Part shown: piece after piece, positions 1-9,043 of the stretch
How positions within the stretch are numbered: the first letter of the stretch is position 1
Layout of the letters: each line of letters starts with the position of its first letter
Position numbers and translations under genes: made by a program
Assembly (NCBI RefSeq): GCF_020404765.1
Contig: NZ_JAIVEM010000167.1
Location: 53,953 to 117,952 of the forward strand
Length of the DNA: 64,000 nucleotides
DNA from: Paenibacillus sp. BJ-4
GTDB lineage: Bacteria; Bacillota; Bacilli; Paenibacillales; Paenibacillaceae
Direction: 5' to 3'
Notes under the pieces: generated by a model
Database searches by the model: none
What the model saw: the letters and a program-made list of their open reading frames with translations, nothing else
What the model was told of the DNA's origin: nothing

Positions 1-513
1 TTGGCACAACTGGCGAATTTGCACCATTTCCTCCAGCGTAGTTCCCATGGGTCCGTGATCCCCCGCCTGATTTTCAATCAGTATTTTGGCATTTCCCTTC
101 CAGTCCTTCAGCACATCGTCCAGACAGCCAATGATATTTCGGTAGCCCTCCAGTGGATCAGCCGAATGCATATGCCCGAAATGAACAACAATTCCTTTCG
201 AGCCACAGGCTTCAGCAATATCCAGATCGTTCCGCAATGAGGCAACCATCAGCTCATAAAGCTCCTGACCACGCTCACGCCCAAGAGCCGGATTCACAGG
301 ATACGGTGAATGGGCGATGGATTCAAGCTGGTGCCTTGAACAATAGGCTTTACAAGCAGCAGCATCCGTAGCACTCCATTCTTTTAATCTGAGACTGCGA
401 GGATTTTTCGGGAAATACTGAAAAGAACGTCCCCCCTGCTCTTGTGCACGTATAGCAGCTTTGGAAAAGCCACCACGCGTACTCACGTGGGCGCCAATGA
501 GTAATTTAGGCAT
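1..513 (-). CDS. nfo: Endonuclease IV (AP endonuclease), C-terminus cut by window edge
   Basis: The reading frame opens with MPKLLIGAHVSTRGGF and continues through QYFPKNPR, HSPYPVNPA, VVHFGHMHSAD and ILIENQAGD to the window edge without a stop. These are hallmark segments of the zinc-dependent Nfo family, which cleaves DNA at abasic sites and removes blocked 3' ends in base-excision repair. The His residues of GAHVS and VVHFGH and the Glu of ILIEN are expected metal ligands. About 171 residues are visible, against roughly 280 for the family. Two ATG codons are adjacent (516 and 513); I chose the inner one because it gives the family's usual N-terminus. The start overlaps the end of the upstream glycosylase gene, so translational coupling is likely: the enzyme that makes abasic sites is paired with the one that cuts them. 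Identification is firm; the missing end cannot be judged. Confidence 0.93.
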   Translation of the reverse strand, partial: MPKLLIGAHVSTRGGFSKAAIRAQEQGGRSFQYFPKNPRSLRLKEWSATDAAACKAYCSRHQLESIAHSPYPVNPALGRERGQELYELMVASLRNDLDIAEACGSKGIVVHFGHMHSADPLEGYRNIIGCLDDVLKDWKGNAKILIENQAGDHGPMGTTLEEMVQIRQLCQ

Positions 514-1324
514 CATGCTGCTGTACCGGGCAATAAAATGCTTTTTTCCCAGCCAGCTCAACCCTAACAATTTTTCCGCCACTTGGAGATTGTTCACCTT
601 CACGGTCATATACTCGGCACTGCTGATCGAAGCCACCCGTTAATGTATCTCCCTCCATCAGAGGCATTTCCATATAACCACCTTGCGCAGTAGCTTCACG
701 AAGTACGGATTGAGTGGCATGATACAGCTTTTCCACTTTTTCCGGTGACTGTACGATGTTTTGTACTTTGGAGCCCGGTGTAAATCCGGCGATATAAGCA
801 ATTTCATCCGAATAACAATTGCCAATACCCGAAAATATCTGTTGATTCACTAGCGTTGTCTTCAAAATTCCCCGTCGTCCCTTTAGACGTGCTGTGAACT
901 TTTCCAACGTCATGCGATGGTCCAACGGGTCGGGTCCGAGGTCTGACAATGCCTCATCTGTTTCTTTAGCTGTCAGCAAGTGCAAGTAACCTAAGCGCAG
1001 CCCCATAAAATAAAGCTTCACACCGCTAAAATCCAATTCGATCTGAACCGTACGGTTCGGACGCTGCTCCTCCGTTCCCAGGTACAGCAATCCTCCCAGC
1101 ATCAGGTGCAGCACAAGCCGCCCACCCGTGTTTAAATGAAAAATCAAATGCTTGCCTCGGCGCTCTAAATATACAACAGTCGTTCCCAGCAAATGCTTTT
1201 CAAACGTGTCCACGTCAGTATTAATGGATTTTACACGGTTAACCGTCACTCCAGTAATCGGAATGTCCAAAATTTGTTTTGACAATAACGTTCTGTAGTT
1301 TTCCATTTCAGGAAGTTCCGGCAT
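506..1324 (-). CDS. Fpg/Nei-family DNA glycosylase lacking the zinc-finger cysteines
   Basis: This 272-residue protein starts MPELPEMENYR. The family's catalytic Pro2 and Glu3 and a Lys near residue 58 (RRGKHL) are present, so it should excise oxidised bases with an associated AP-lyase step. The helix-two-turns-helix region (FSGIGNCYSDEIAY) is also present. The C-terminal zinc finger (normally C-x2-C-x16-C-x2-C) is degenerate. In the segment VYDREGEQSPSGGK the first two Cys are replaced, only the Cys of FYC remains, and the last is Gln. The usual Arg before FYC is Lys. It may therefore be a zinc-less Nei-like paralogue rather than the housekeeping MutM, and its lesion preference cannot be told from sequence. 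It overlaps nfo downstream, forming a two-gene base-excision-repair unit. Confidence 0.88.
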   Translation of the reverse strand: MPELPEMENYRTLLSKQILDIPITGVTVNRVKSINTDVDTFEKHLLGTTVVYLERRGKHLIFHLNTGGRLVLHLMLGGLLYLGTEEQRPNRTVQIELDFSGVKLYFMGLRLGYLHLLTAKETDEALSDLGPDPLDHRMTLEKFTARLKGRRGILKTTLVNQQIFSGIGNCYSDEIAYIAGFTPGSKVQNIVQSPEKVEKLYHATQSVLREATAQGGYMEMPLMEGDTLTGGFDQQCRVYDREGEQSPSGGKIVRVELAGKKAFYCPVQQHDA

Positions 1325-1392
1325 ATCAACATCTTTCCTTTCGTAGCTACATAGCTTTTAATTCTCACCATTTATCAAATGTATGTTGGTTA

Positions 1393-2199
1393 TCATTTCA
1401 ACTCTTCCTTGATCCAGTCCTGCAGTTCATCCAGATTTTCAAATATCAGGTCAGGCTCTCCCCCAATAGCACGCATATGTTCTTCCATATTCGCGCGGGT
1501 CGTTACACCTGACAGAATAAGAGCTGTTTTACAACCTGCGGCTGCACCCGCTGCAATATCAGTAAGCATATTATCGCCTACAACCAGAGCTTCATCCGCT
1601 CTAATATTCAAGCGTTCCAGCGCATAGTTCATCAACACGCTCGAAGGCTTGCCGATAACCACTGGCTTGACCTGTGAAGCCGCTTCAATCGCAGCGCCAA
1701 TCGTCCCTGCTCCTGGCGTTAACCCATCATGTGAAGGCAATTGTAGATCCGGGTTAGTCAAAATAAAAGTCGCTCCCTCCCGAATCCAGCGCATGGCAGC
1801 GGTCAGTGTTTTATATGTAAATTGACGATCTATCCCCTGTACGACATAATCAGGCTGCTCCTGAACAAGCAGCAACCCGGCCTCTGTGAGCGCCTGGCGC
1901 AAGCCGGTTTCGCCAATACAATATACACGTGCTCCCGGACTTTGCTGTGCAACATATTGTGCAGCTGCCAATGCCGAAGTATATACTTCATGGCTGACTG
2001 CTTCAATTCCCATACCAACCAAATGCTCTGCTACCAATTCGGGTGTGCGTGAAGCATTGTTTGTGACATACGCATAGGGTATCTGGTCTGTGCGTAATTG
2101 GGATATAAATAGGTCCGCACCTTTGATCATCCGATCTCCATGATATAGTGTGCCATCCAGATCAATCAGTAACGATTTTATCGTAATCCCCTCCCCCAC
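1393..2199 (-). CDS. HAD-IIA (NagD/YutF-like) sugar-phosphate phosphatase
   Basis: Motif I is LLIDLDGTLYHGD (nucleophile Asp and acid/base Asp). The family's FVTNNAS-type motif appears as AYVTNNASRTP, the cap contains GIDRQFTYKTL, motif III is VIGKPS and motif IV is VVGDNMLTDIAAG. The length of 268 aa fits the YutF/NagD group of small-molecule phosphatases; the substrate is unknown. The only in-frame start I can place is GTG at 2199, but a purine-rich GGGGGAGGGG that looks like the ribosome-binding site overlaps the first codons. The true start may therefore be a few codons further in, possibly at a non-standard codon, close to the IKSLLIDLDG segment where relatives begin. It lies just upstream of the glycosylase on the same strand. 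Confidence 0.88.
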   Translation of the reverse strand: MGEGITIKSLLIDLDGTLYHGDRMIKGADLFISQLRTDQIPYAYVTNNASRTPELVAEHLVGMGIEAVSHEVYTSALAAAQYVAQQSPGARVYCIGETGLRQALTEAGLLLVQEQPDYVVQGIDRQFTYKTLTAAMRWIREGATFILTNPDLQLPSHDGLTPGAGTIGAAIEAASQVKPVVIGKPSSVLMNYALERLNIRADEALVVGDNMLTDIAAGAAAGCKTALILSGVTTRANMEEHMRAIGGEPDLIFENLDELQDWIKEELK

Positions 2200-2385
2200 T
2201 TCAAATCAATCATCATAACGTTGTAAAGTGATATTTCAACCCATGAAGAATGTTCCCCCCACTTATTTAACCACCTTAATCATTTAGGTTATAAAATAAG
2301 TTGGCACCTCCATTTCATCTTATCTATCTTAAGTCAAAAATGCTAATGAAGTCTATAAATTGCTGGTAAACCGTCCAAAATAGTG

Positions 2386-2615
2386 TCATTCCTCGATAAA
2401 AGCCGTCTCTTTCACATAAAATAAGCTTACATCATCGTCGAAATCCATCGAAGTGATCACATCTTCAAAGAAATTTCCCTGTATTTCCTCACCCTCTCAA
2501 AGAAATAGAATCCTTCAAATTCGATATATAGAAAATCAAATATAACACGTCTCCATATGTGGTAGCCCAAATTCACTTCACTCCAAAAAGTGGCTGTTCT
2601 CGTCTCTTGTCGCAT
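2386..2615 (-). pseudogene. Possible decayed small gene (frameshifted), unknown family
   Basis: This 500-base stretch has no intact gene. On the minus strand a frame reading IWRRVIFDFLYIEFEGFYFF switches to a second frame reading EGEEIQGNFFEDVITSMD and ending SLFYVKETAFIEE-stop. The composition of both parts looks protein-like, and joining them needs a single indel near 2480-2500. The proposed ATG at 2615 has only a weak ribosome-binding site. I do not recognise the family. It could equally be chance open frame. The rest of 2200-2385 shows nothing I can support. Confidence 0.25.
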
Positions 2616-2644
2616 CCTGCGCTTTCCCGGAAAATAATTTCGGG

Positions 2645-2675
2645 TGAAAAACAAAGGCACCGGAGCAAGCTCCGG
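2645..2675 (-). terminator. Intrinsic terminator of rnz
   Basis: A 6-bp GC stem (CCGGAG / CTCCGG, tetraloop) is followed on the minus strand by a T-rich run, 35 bases after the rnz stop. Confidence 0.7.
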
Positions 2676-2709
2676 CACCCTACATGCATATCTACACTCC
2701 AAGCGTTAA

Positions 2710-3639
2710 TTAGCCGATATCGGGTACTGGTAACAGCAAATGCTGCTCTGCAAGCAATGAATTGGGAAATATGCTCTTCGCTTCTTCCAGCAATGGCACA
2801 AGCTGTTCCTGATCTTTATATCGGGAACTAAAATGCGTCATAATTAACTGTCCCGCACCTGCGGCTTTTGCGGCTTCCGCTGCTTGAAGCGCTGTACTGT
2901 GATGATATTCGTACGCTGTATCCGCCAGCTCATGCAGAAATGTCGCTTCATGAACGACAACTGTTGCATCTTGAGCCAGCACTACTGTATTGGGACAAGG
3001 TCGCGTATCACCAAGAACTGTGATAATGCGCCCTCTTTTCGGTGTACCCAAAACATCCTGAGGATGAAGAATGACTCCACCCTCCCCCTCCACGCTTTCA
3101 CCGCGCTTTAATTTACCGTAGATCGGACCGGGCTTGATTCCGTACCGCTCCAGCAACGCCTGGTTGAGCTTGCCTGGCTTATCCATCTCTACAATTCGAT
3201 AACCATAGCTATCGATCCGATGATCCAGCAAAGCTGATTCCACCCTGAATTGCCCATCATCAAACAACATCCCGCCCGTATGCTCCACGATATGCAGCTG
3301 GTAATTGATCCGGGATTGGCTGATTCCTAAAGATAGTTCAATGTATTGCTTGAGCCCTGGTGGTCCATATACTGTCAGCGGTGCCGTGCCTCCCTGGTAC
3401 GACCTACTCGACAGTAGGCCCGGTAGACCAAAAAGATGATCTCCATGCAAATGGGTGATAAATATCTTTTCAAGCCTGCTAAGTTTGAGCGGCGAACGCA
3501 GTACCTCCTGCTGAGTGCCTTCACCGCAATCGAACAACCACATGCTTCTTCGTTCTTCCAGCAAACGAAGAGCGATGGACGTTACATTCCGCTGAATCGT
3601 CGGCACCCCTGCATTCGTACCGAGAAAATAAAATTCCAT
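2710..3639 (-). CDS. rnz: Ribonuclease Z (tRNA 3' endonuclease)
   Basis: A 309-aa metallo-beta-lactamase-fold nuclease, the usual length of bacterial RNase Z. The zinc-binding motif HLHGDH is at residues 63-68. Further ligands lie in LLDHRIDSYGYR, VLGDTRPC, VVHEATFLHE (the family's HEAT segment) and LIMTHFSSRY. The enzyme cleaves tRNA precursors lacking an encoded CCA immediately after the discriminator base, in the cytoplasm. The ATG at 3639 has a GGAAGAAGGG ribosome-binding site upstream. It is flanked by terminators on both sides and so is probably monocistronic. Identification is firm. Confidence 0.95.
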   Translation of the reverse strand: MEFYFLGTNAGVPTIQRNVTSIALRLLEERRSMWLFDCGEGTQQEVLRSPLKLSRLEKIFITHLHGDHLFGLPGLLSSRSYQGGTAPLTVYGPPGLKQYIELSLGISQSRINYQLHIVEHTGGMLFDDGQFRVESALLDHRIDSYGYRIVEMDKPGKLNQALLERYGIKPGPIYGKLKRGESVEGEGGVILHPQDVLGTPKRGRIITVLGDTRPCPNTVVLAQDATVVVHEATFLHELADTAYEYHHSTALQAAEAAKAAGAGQLIMTHFSSRYKDQEQLVPLLEEAKSIFPNSLLAEQHLLLPVPDIG

Positions 3640-3667
3640 AACTTAACCCTTCTTCCTACTGACCAGC

Positions 3668-3690
3668 AAAAAACCTCCGAAGCTCGGAGG
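3668..3690 (-). terminator. Intrinsic terminator of metH
   Basis: A perfect 7-bp stem (CCTCCGA / TCGGAGG, 3-base loop) is followed by six T on the minus strand. It sits 29 bases downstream of the metH stop. Confidence 0.85.
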
Positions 3691-3718
3691 GTCTTTGCTA
3701 TCCTATCTGATAGAGGTG

Positions 3719-6700
3719 TTAAACCTTTTCGACGTTAAAATACTGCGCCTGAGGGTGGCTGAACACCATGGCTGATACAGAAGCCTCCGGTTCCATCATA
3801 AACCCTTCCGTCAGCTCAACGCCAATGTCCTCAGGTTTTAGCAACTGGAACAACGGTCCCTGATCCTCCAGGTCTGGACATGCTGGATAACCAAAGGATA
3901 CCCGTATGCCCTGATATCTGGCCCCATGCCGCTGCTTCATCGTCATATCGGCAGGATCCGGGAAGCCCCAGCTGTCTCTGATTATATGATGAAGTCGCTC
4001 CGCCAAACCTTCAGCCACTTCGAGCGCTACCGCTTGAAGCGCATGAGAACGTAAGTAATCTCCTTGTTCCCTCCACTGGGTAGAGAGCTGCTGTATTCCA
4101 TGACCGGCAGTCACAACCATAAAGCCTACATAATCCATAACTCCAGACTCTACAGACTTCAGGAAGTCGGCCAAGCACAGGTATGGCTCCACTTGCTGAC
4201 GTGGAAACGTAAAGGTGTGCAATACCTTGCTCACATCAGACGGGTCATAGATCAGGATTTGATCTCCTTGCGATTGCGCCGGGAAGAAGCGATACATGGC
4301 ATGTGCCTGAATAATTCCGTCTGTAACAGCTTCAAACATGATGCTATCCACCGTATCCTTGAGCTGGGTCGCCTTGGGATCGCCCTCTGTCAGCAGCTTC
4401 TCGACGTTTCCTTTCAAGCCAAGATGATGCCCCATCAGCATCTGCATATTTACATAAGGCAATATATAATTTAACGGATAGTTGCGCAGCACATGGCGAT
4501 CCGTATCCGGTGGAATATAGACCGGCAAATCCTGAGCAATGTTAGAGCGCACAGCCCGAGTAAGCTTAGGGAGTTGCTTGGTTTCCACGACTGTTGCCGC
4601 TTCTGCCTCTCGTTCAGCCTCCATTTCCTCCGCCATTTTTTTTCGGGACTCAGGGTCCATCAGCTTATTGGCAATATCCAAACCATCCATAGCATCCTTC
4701 GCATACGCTACCAGACCATCATACTCAGGGCGGATACGGTTTTTAGTAAACTTACGTGTTAAAGCAGCTCCGCCAACCATGATAGGAATATCAATATTTG
4801 CATTTTTCAAATCCTGGGCGGTTAGTACCATTTGTTGGGCCGATTTAACAAGCAAGCCGGATAAGCCAATCAAATCGGCCTTTTCTTCACGGTAAGCTTC
4901 AATAATGCGTTCTGGTGGTACTTTTATACCCAGATTCACGATTTGGTAACCATTGTTGGATAGAATAATCTCCACCAAATTTTTACCAATGTCGTGTACA
5001 TCACCTTTAACCGTAGCCAATAAAATCTTTCCTTTTACCGAGGATTCATTTTTCTCCATGAACGGTTCCAAATAGGCCACCGACGCTTTCATCACTTCGG
5101 CGCTTTGTAGCACCTCCGCAACAATCAATTCATTATTGTTGAATAGGCGCCCTACCTCTTCCATCCCTTTCATGAGTGGGCCGTTAATAATCTCCAGCGA
5201 GGAATACTTGGCGAGTGCCTGCTCCAGATCCGGAATCAGTCCCTCCTTGCTTCCCTCCACTACATAAGAAGCCAAGCGTTCTTCGAGCGAAAGATTGGAT
5301 ACCTTTTCTTTTTTCTCTACTTTCTTGTTACGGAAAGCTGCCACAAAAGCAGATAAAGTATCGTCATTCGTTCTATAAATCAGGTCTTCGGCAAGCTTCC
5401 GCTCATGCTCAGGAATCGATGCATAACGTTCAAGCTTCTCCGTGTTTACAATCGCATAGTCCAGACCTGCCTTGGTGCATTCATACAAATAGACAGAATT
5501 AAGCACTTCACGGCCCGCTTCCGGCAAACCAAAGGATACGTTACTGATGCCAAGGATGGTATGAACCCCGGGAAGGGCTTCTTTAATGATGCGAATGCCC
5601 TCAATCGTCTCCTTTGCTGAACCAATGTATTGCTCATCACCTGTGCCTACTGGAAATACGAGCGTATCAAAAATGAGGTCCTCCGCTGCCAAACCGTAAC
5701 GATTCACCAGCAGATCATAAGAACGTTTGGCTACCTCCAGCTTATCCTCACGCGAAATAGCCTGGCCACGTTCATCGATCGTTCCTACTACAACAGCCGC
5801 GCCGTATTTATGAATAAGCGGGACCATTTTCTCAAATTTCTCTTCACCATCCTCCAAATTAATGGAGTTAATAATTGCCTTACCTTGCGAATATTGCAGC
5901 GCTCTATCAACGACACTGATATCTGTGGTATCGATTACCAAAGGTACTTTTACCTTGTTTACAACCAACTTCAAAAATGCTTCCATATCCGTCATTTCAT
6001 CGCGATCCGGGTCCTGCACACAAATATCAATGACATGTGCCCCACTTTTTACCTGAGCACGAGCAATTTCAGATGCCTCTTCATATTTGCCTTCCACGAT
6101 CAAACGCTTGAATTTGCGGGAGCCTAGAACATTTGTTCGCTCACCAACCATATATGGACGATTATCCTGCTCAATATATACAGGCTCAATGCCGGATACA
6201 GCAGGGGGATGATGACCTGCCAGCGGACGCGGCTCAAATTGTGCCATCCGTTCACTCATAACCCGAATATGCTCAGGTGTGGTACCGCAACACCCCCCTG
6301 CAATATTGAGCCAGCCTTTTTCGGCGAATGCAGCCATTTTACGTGCCAATGAATCAGGCGATTCATGGTATTGACCATTTTCGTCAGGCAAGCCGGCATT
6401 TGGATAACAGCTAATAGCTGCAGAGGACATCTCGGAAAGAGAACGAATATGATCCCGCATAAACTCTGGACCTGTAGCACAATTCAGACCAATCGATACC
6501 GGATGCAGGTGTTCAAGTGATATACAAAAGGATTCGATATTTTGCCCGGCCAACGTCGTGCCCATAGGCTCAATCGTGCCTGAAATCATTAGCGGAAGTT
6601 CAATACCCGTCTGCTCAAAAGCCTGGCGGATTCCGATGCTTCCCGCTTTGACATTAAGCGTATCCTGTGATGTCTCCAGCAGCAGTGCATCCACGCCGCC

Positions 6701-7159
6701 TTCAATAAGCGCCAAGGCCTGCTCCTGATAGCTCTCAACCAGCTCCACAAACGTAACACCACCCGTTACAGACAAGGTCTTCGTCGTCGGTCCCATCGCT
6801 CCTACAACAAAACGGGGCTTGTCCGCAGAGTTGAACTTATCCACCGCGTTACGTGCCAGCTTGGCCGCAGCCAGATTAATCTCTCGTGCACGTTCTGGTA
6901 TATCATAATCCGCCAAAACGACGGATGTAGCTCCAAATGTGTTCGTTTCAATCAGGTCCGCCCCGGCCTCCAAGTATGCTTCATGGATACCTTGAATGAC
7001 GTCAGGTCTCGTTAAGACCAGCATCTCGTTGCAGCCCTCTAGCTCTTCCCCACCAAAATCATCGGGGGAAAGGTCCTCCTGCTGAATCATGGTGCCCATG
7101 GCTCCGTCAAGAAGAAGTATTCTTTTTTGTAATGCTTCCTGCAAGCTAATTTTGTCCAA
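3719..7159 (-). CDS. metH: Cobalamin-dependent methionine synthase
   Basis: The 1146-residue protein has all four MetH modules in order. The homocysteine-binding barrel has the zinc ligands in GLNCATGP and GGCCGTTP. The folate-binding domain includes VGERTNVLGSRKF and DICVQDPDRDE. The B12 cap and cobalamin domain carry the cobalt-ligand signature GDVHDIGKN (residues about 725-735). The C-terminal reactivation domain binds S-adenosylmethionine and contains GYPACPDLEDQ. It transfers the methyl group of methyl-tetrahydrofolate to homocysteine. The start is TTG at 7159 with GGGGGTGAAGAG just upstream. I saw no S-box, cobalamin riboswitch or T-box in the 280 bases between it and the divergent mtnD. 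Its divergent neighbour belongs to methionine salvage. Confidence 0.97.
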   Translation of the reverse strand: MDKISLQEALQKRILLLDGAMGTMIQQEDLSPDDFGGEELEGCNEMLVLTRPDVIQGIHEAYLEAGADLIETNTFGATSVVLADYDIPERAREINLAAAKLARNAVDKFNSADKPRFVVGAMGPTTKTLSVTGGVTFVELVESYQEQALALIEGGVDALLLETSQDTLNVKAGSIGIRQAFEQTGIELPLMISGTIEPMGTTLAGQNIESFCISLEHLHPVSIGLNCATGPEFMRDHIRSLSEMSSAAISCYPNAGLPDENGQYHESPDSLARKMAAFAEKGWLNIAGGCCGTTPEHIRVMSERMAQFEPRPLAGHHPPAVSGIEPVYIEQDNRPYMVGERTNVLGSRKFKRLIVEGKYEEASEIARAQVKSGAHVIDICVQDPDRDEMTDMEAFLKLVVNKVKVPLVIDTTDISVVDRALQYSQGKAIINSINLEDGEEKFEKMVPLIHKYGAAVVVGTIDERGQAISREDKLEVAKRSYDLLVNRYGLAAEDLIFDTLVFPVGTGDEQYIGSAKETIEGIRIIKEALPGVHTILGISNVSFGLPEAGREVLNSVYLYECTKAGLDYAIVNTEKLERYASIPEHERKLAEDLIYRTNDDTLSAFVAAFRNKKVEKKEKVSNLSLEERLASYVVEGSKEGLIPDLEQALAKYSSLEIINGPLMKGMEEVGRLFNNNELIVAEVLQSAEVMKASVAYLEPFMEKNESSVKGKILLATVKGDVHDIGKNLVEIILSNNGYQIVNLGIKVPPERIIEAYREEKADLIGLSGLLVKSAQQMVLTAQDLKNANIDIPIMVGGAALTRKFTKNRIRPEYDGLVAYAKDAMDGLDIANKLMDPESRKKMAEEMEAEREAEAATVVETKQLPKLTRAVRSNIAQDLPVYIPPDTDRHVLRNYPLNYILPYVNMQMLMGHHLGLKGNVEKLLTEGDPKATQLKDTVDSIMFEAVTDGIIQAHAMYRFFPAQSQGDQILIYDPSDVSKVLHTFTFPRQQVEPYLCLADFLKSVESGVMDYVGFMVVTAGHGIQQLSTQWREQGDYLRSHALQAVALEVAEGLAERLHHIIRDSWGFPDPADMTMKQRHGARYQGIRVSFGYPACPDLEDQGPLFQLLKPEDIGVELTEGFMMEPEASVSAMVFSHPQAQYFNVEKV

Positions 7160-7370
7160 AATCTCTTCACCCCCGCAAAACGTTAAATCCTAGTTTAGCA
7201 GAAACCGTATCATTTAGATAGATTGAAGTAAAAACATACGTTTTATACAGCCTGCTCTTTGCAATAACCGCTCTTGTAAATCTATTTTATAATTTACAGC
7301 ATTAAAAAGAGTACTTAAATCCGTATTTTTAGCTAGAATCATGTTCAGCATAAAATGTTGTAATCCTGTA

Positions 7371-7399
7371 TTGTGCAACGATTCAAGACATGATATCCT
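7371..7399 (+). promoter_or_regulatory. Candidate promoter of mtnD
   Basis: TTGTGC and TATCCT hexamers are separated by 17 bases, about 40 bases before the mtnD start. The hexamers are imperfect, so this is tentative. The rest of 7160-7440 shows no riboswitch. Confidence 0.35.
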
Positions 7400-7440
7400 T
7401 TATACAACATTAAACCAAGTGGAAAAGAGGGATAAATCCA

Positions 7441-7982
7441 TGGCTAAGATCTTAATTCGCAATACCAATGAACGAATTAGCGGTGAAGATCAGGTTCGTG
7501 AATTCTTGGAAAGTCATGAAGTATTATATGAACATTGGGACGTATCCAAACTGTCCGGGGAACTGCAAGAAAATTTTTTACTGACAGATGAGCAAAAAGC
7601 CGCTGTTCTCAAAACCTTTGAACCTGAAATCAAGGATTTAGCTACCCGACGCGGTTATAAAATATGGGACGTTATTACCTTATCCGAAGCAACGCCGAAT
7701 CTGGACGAGCTGCTAGCCAAATTTGAGCAAATTCACACTCATACCGAGGATGAAATCCGTGCGATCGTGGCTGGCAAAGGTATTTTCATCATTAAAGGTC
7801 CTGAAGAGATTGGCTATTTCAATGTAGAGCTTTCACCAGGTGACGTTATTTCCGTGCCTGAAAATATCCCTCATTTCTTCACCTTAATGGAAAATCAGAA
7901 GATCGTCGCCATCCGCTTGTTCATCGAAGAAAATGGATGGATTGCCGAACCTTTTGAAGATCCGTCATTTATTAAAGCATAA
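7441..7982 (+). CDS. mtnD: Acireductone dioxygenase (methionine salvage)
   Basis: A 180-aa cupin. The metal ligands are H99 and H101 (IHTHTEDE), E105 and the His of ENIPHFF (residue 145), matching the His-x-His-x4-Glu ... His pattern of the ARD family. With iron it makes the 2-keto acid precursor of methionine plus formate; with nickel it makes an off-pathway product. The frame is open further upstream, but the ATG at 7441 has GGAAAAGAGGG at the right distance and gives the usual family length. It stands alone, without the other mtn genes, but is divergent from metH, so both neighbours feed methionine. Confidence 0.93.
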
Positions 7983-8010
7983 CGCGAACTTAGCCTACTG
8001 TAGATAAAGC

Positions 8011-8054
8011 AACTCCCTCTGCTCAGAGCATACTGAGCAGAGGGAGTTTTTTAA
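8011..8054 (+). terminator. Strong intrinsic terminator of mtnD
   Basis: A perfect 15-bp stem (8011-8025 with 8034-8048, 8-base loop) is followed by TTTTTT on the plus strand. Confidence 0.92.
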
Positions 8055-8086
8055 TACTCGTTTCTATGGAAAAAACTATGAATTTG

Positions 8087-8881
8087 TTACTTTAAAGATT
8101 GAATAATTCCGTCCAATTCAGACAAATGCTTGATTTCGAACTTTGGCTTGATCTCTGTGGTATTGGTTTTTGAATTTCGGTTCAGCCATACGGAGTGCAC
8201 GCCAGCTGCCAAAGCTCCTTGAATATCAGTTGTCAGCTTGTCCCCTACCATTAAAGCATGTTCAGGCTTGATACCAAGAAGCCCTAAAGCATGCTGGAAT
8301 ATAGACGGATCAGGCTTACCTTTACCAAACGAACCAGAAATGACAACATGATCAAAAAAAGGAGCTAATTGAGGTACTCCATCCAATTTTTCCTGTTGTA
8401 GATCAGGGGAGCCGTTTGTCAACAATAACAACTTGTAATGTCCTTTTAAATGCTCCAGAATTTCAAATGTTTCTTCATATACATGGGGACGTGCGCGTCT
8501 TTCCGCAGCAAATTGGGTGGCCAGCTTTTGTGCCAGCTCCTCATTATCTATCCCAAGTTGTTGAAGACCTCTGCGCCATGACTCCTTGCGATAAACAGGA
8601 GCCAGCTGTTCCAACTGACGGAACTCAGGCTGCTCACCTGCCGTAAAATTCGCCCATAACCCTTCAAACGGATTAATGCCGATCATCTGAGTAAAACTAA
8701 AGGTCTCATAGGATTCATACAAAGCACGTGCTTCCTTGCGGACTGCTTCCTCCAAAGCCTTCGGGTCAACACCTGCTTCCCGGGAGCCTGTTTGGCATGC
8801 TGCGTCAAATGCCTCTTCTACACTACGTTCATCCCACAAAAGCGTATCATCAAGATCAAACATTACCGCCTGAATCGCCAT
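8087..8881 (-). CDS. HAD-IA family phosphatase
   Basis: A 264-aa protein with motif I VMFDLDDTLLWD, motif II LLLTNGSPDL, motif III KGKPDP and motif IV MVGDKLTTDIQGA, separated by a four-helix cap. The layout matches the YjjG/YsaA-type hydrolases that dephosphorylate nucleotides or phosphoserine, but the substrate cannot be read from sequence. The ATG at 8881 leaves little room for a strong ribosome-binding site. It converges with mtnD and has no operon partner. Confidence 0.85.
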   Translation of the reverse strand: MAIQAVMFDLDDTLLWDERSVEEAFDAACQTGSREAGVDPKALEEAVRKEARALYESYETFSFTQMIGINPFEGLWANFTAGEQPEFRQLEQLAPVYRKESWRRGLQQLGIDNEELAQKLATQFAAERRARPHVYEETFEILEHLKGHYKLLLLTNGSPDLQQEKLDGVPQLAPFFDHVVISGSFGKGKPDPSIFQHALGLLGIKPEHALMVGDKLTTDIQGALAAGVHSVWLNRNSKTNTTEIKPKFEIKHLSELDGIIQSLK

Positions 8882-8979
8882 CTGAATTATCCACTCTCTT
8901 TCTACGTTATATGTACGCCTGTTCTGCGTAGTTACGGCTTACAAGCATTCCGATATTATGTGCCCATATTAAGCAAGTA

Positions 8980-9014
8980 GCCGCAACGTGTTATATGAAA
9001 TAACATCTTGCGGC
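8980..9014. repeat. 15-bp imperfect hairpin between two minus-strand genes
   Basis: Arms GCCGCAA/TTGCGGC are extended by GTGTTAT/ATAACAT around a 5-base loop. No T-run follows on either strand, so a plain intrinsic terminator is unlikely. It lies 30 bases after the stop at 9044. Confidence 0.55.
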
Positions 9015-9043
9015 CTTACATACAGAGCTACAGGTGATATCTG

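Noticed and set aside
2457..2702. 81-codon minus-strand ORF after rnz taken as it stands
   Set aside because: Its first third is the rnz terminator region; only the later part looks coding, and then in two frames. Recorded instead as a possible decayed gene.
4064..6127. Plus-strand ORFs of up to 165 codons inside metH
   Set aside because: Antisense to MetH core domains and without supporting signals.
7160..7440. Possible S-box or cobalamin riboswitch for metH
   Set aside because: None of the conserved blocks of either class is present on either strand.
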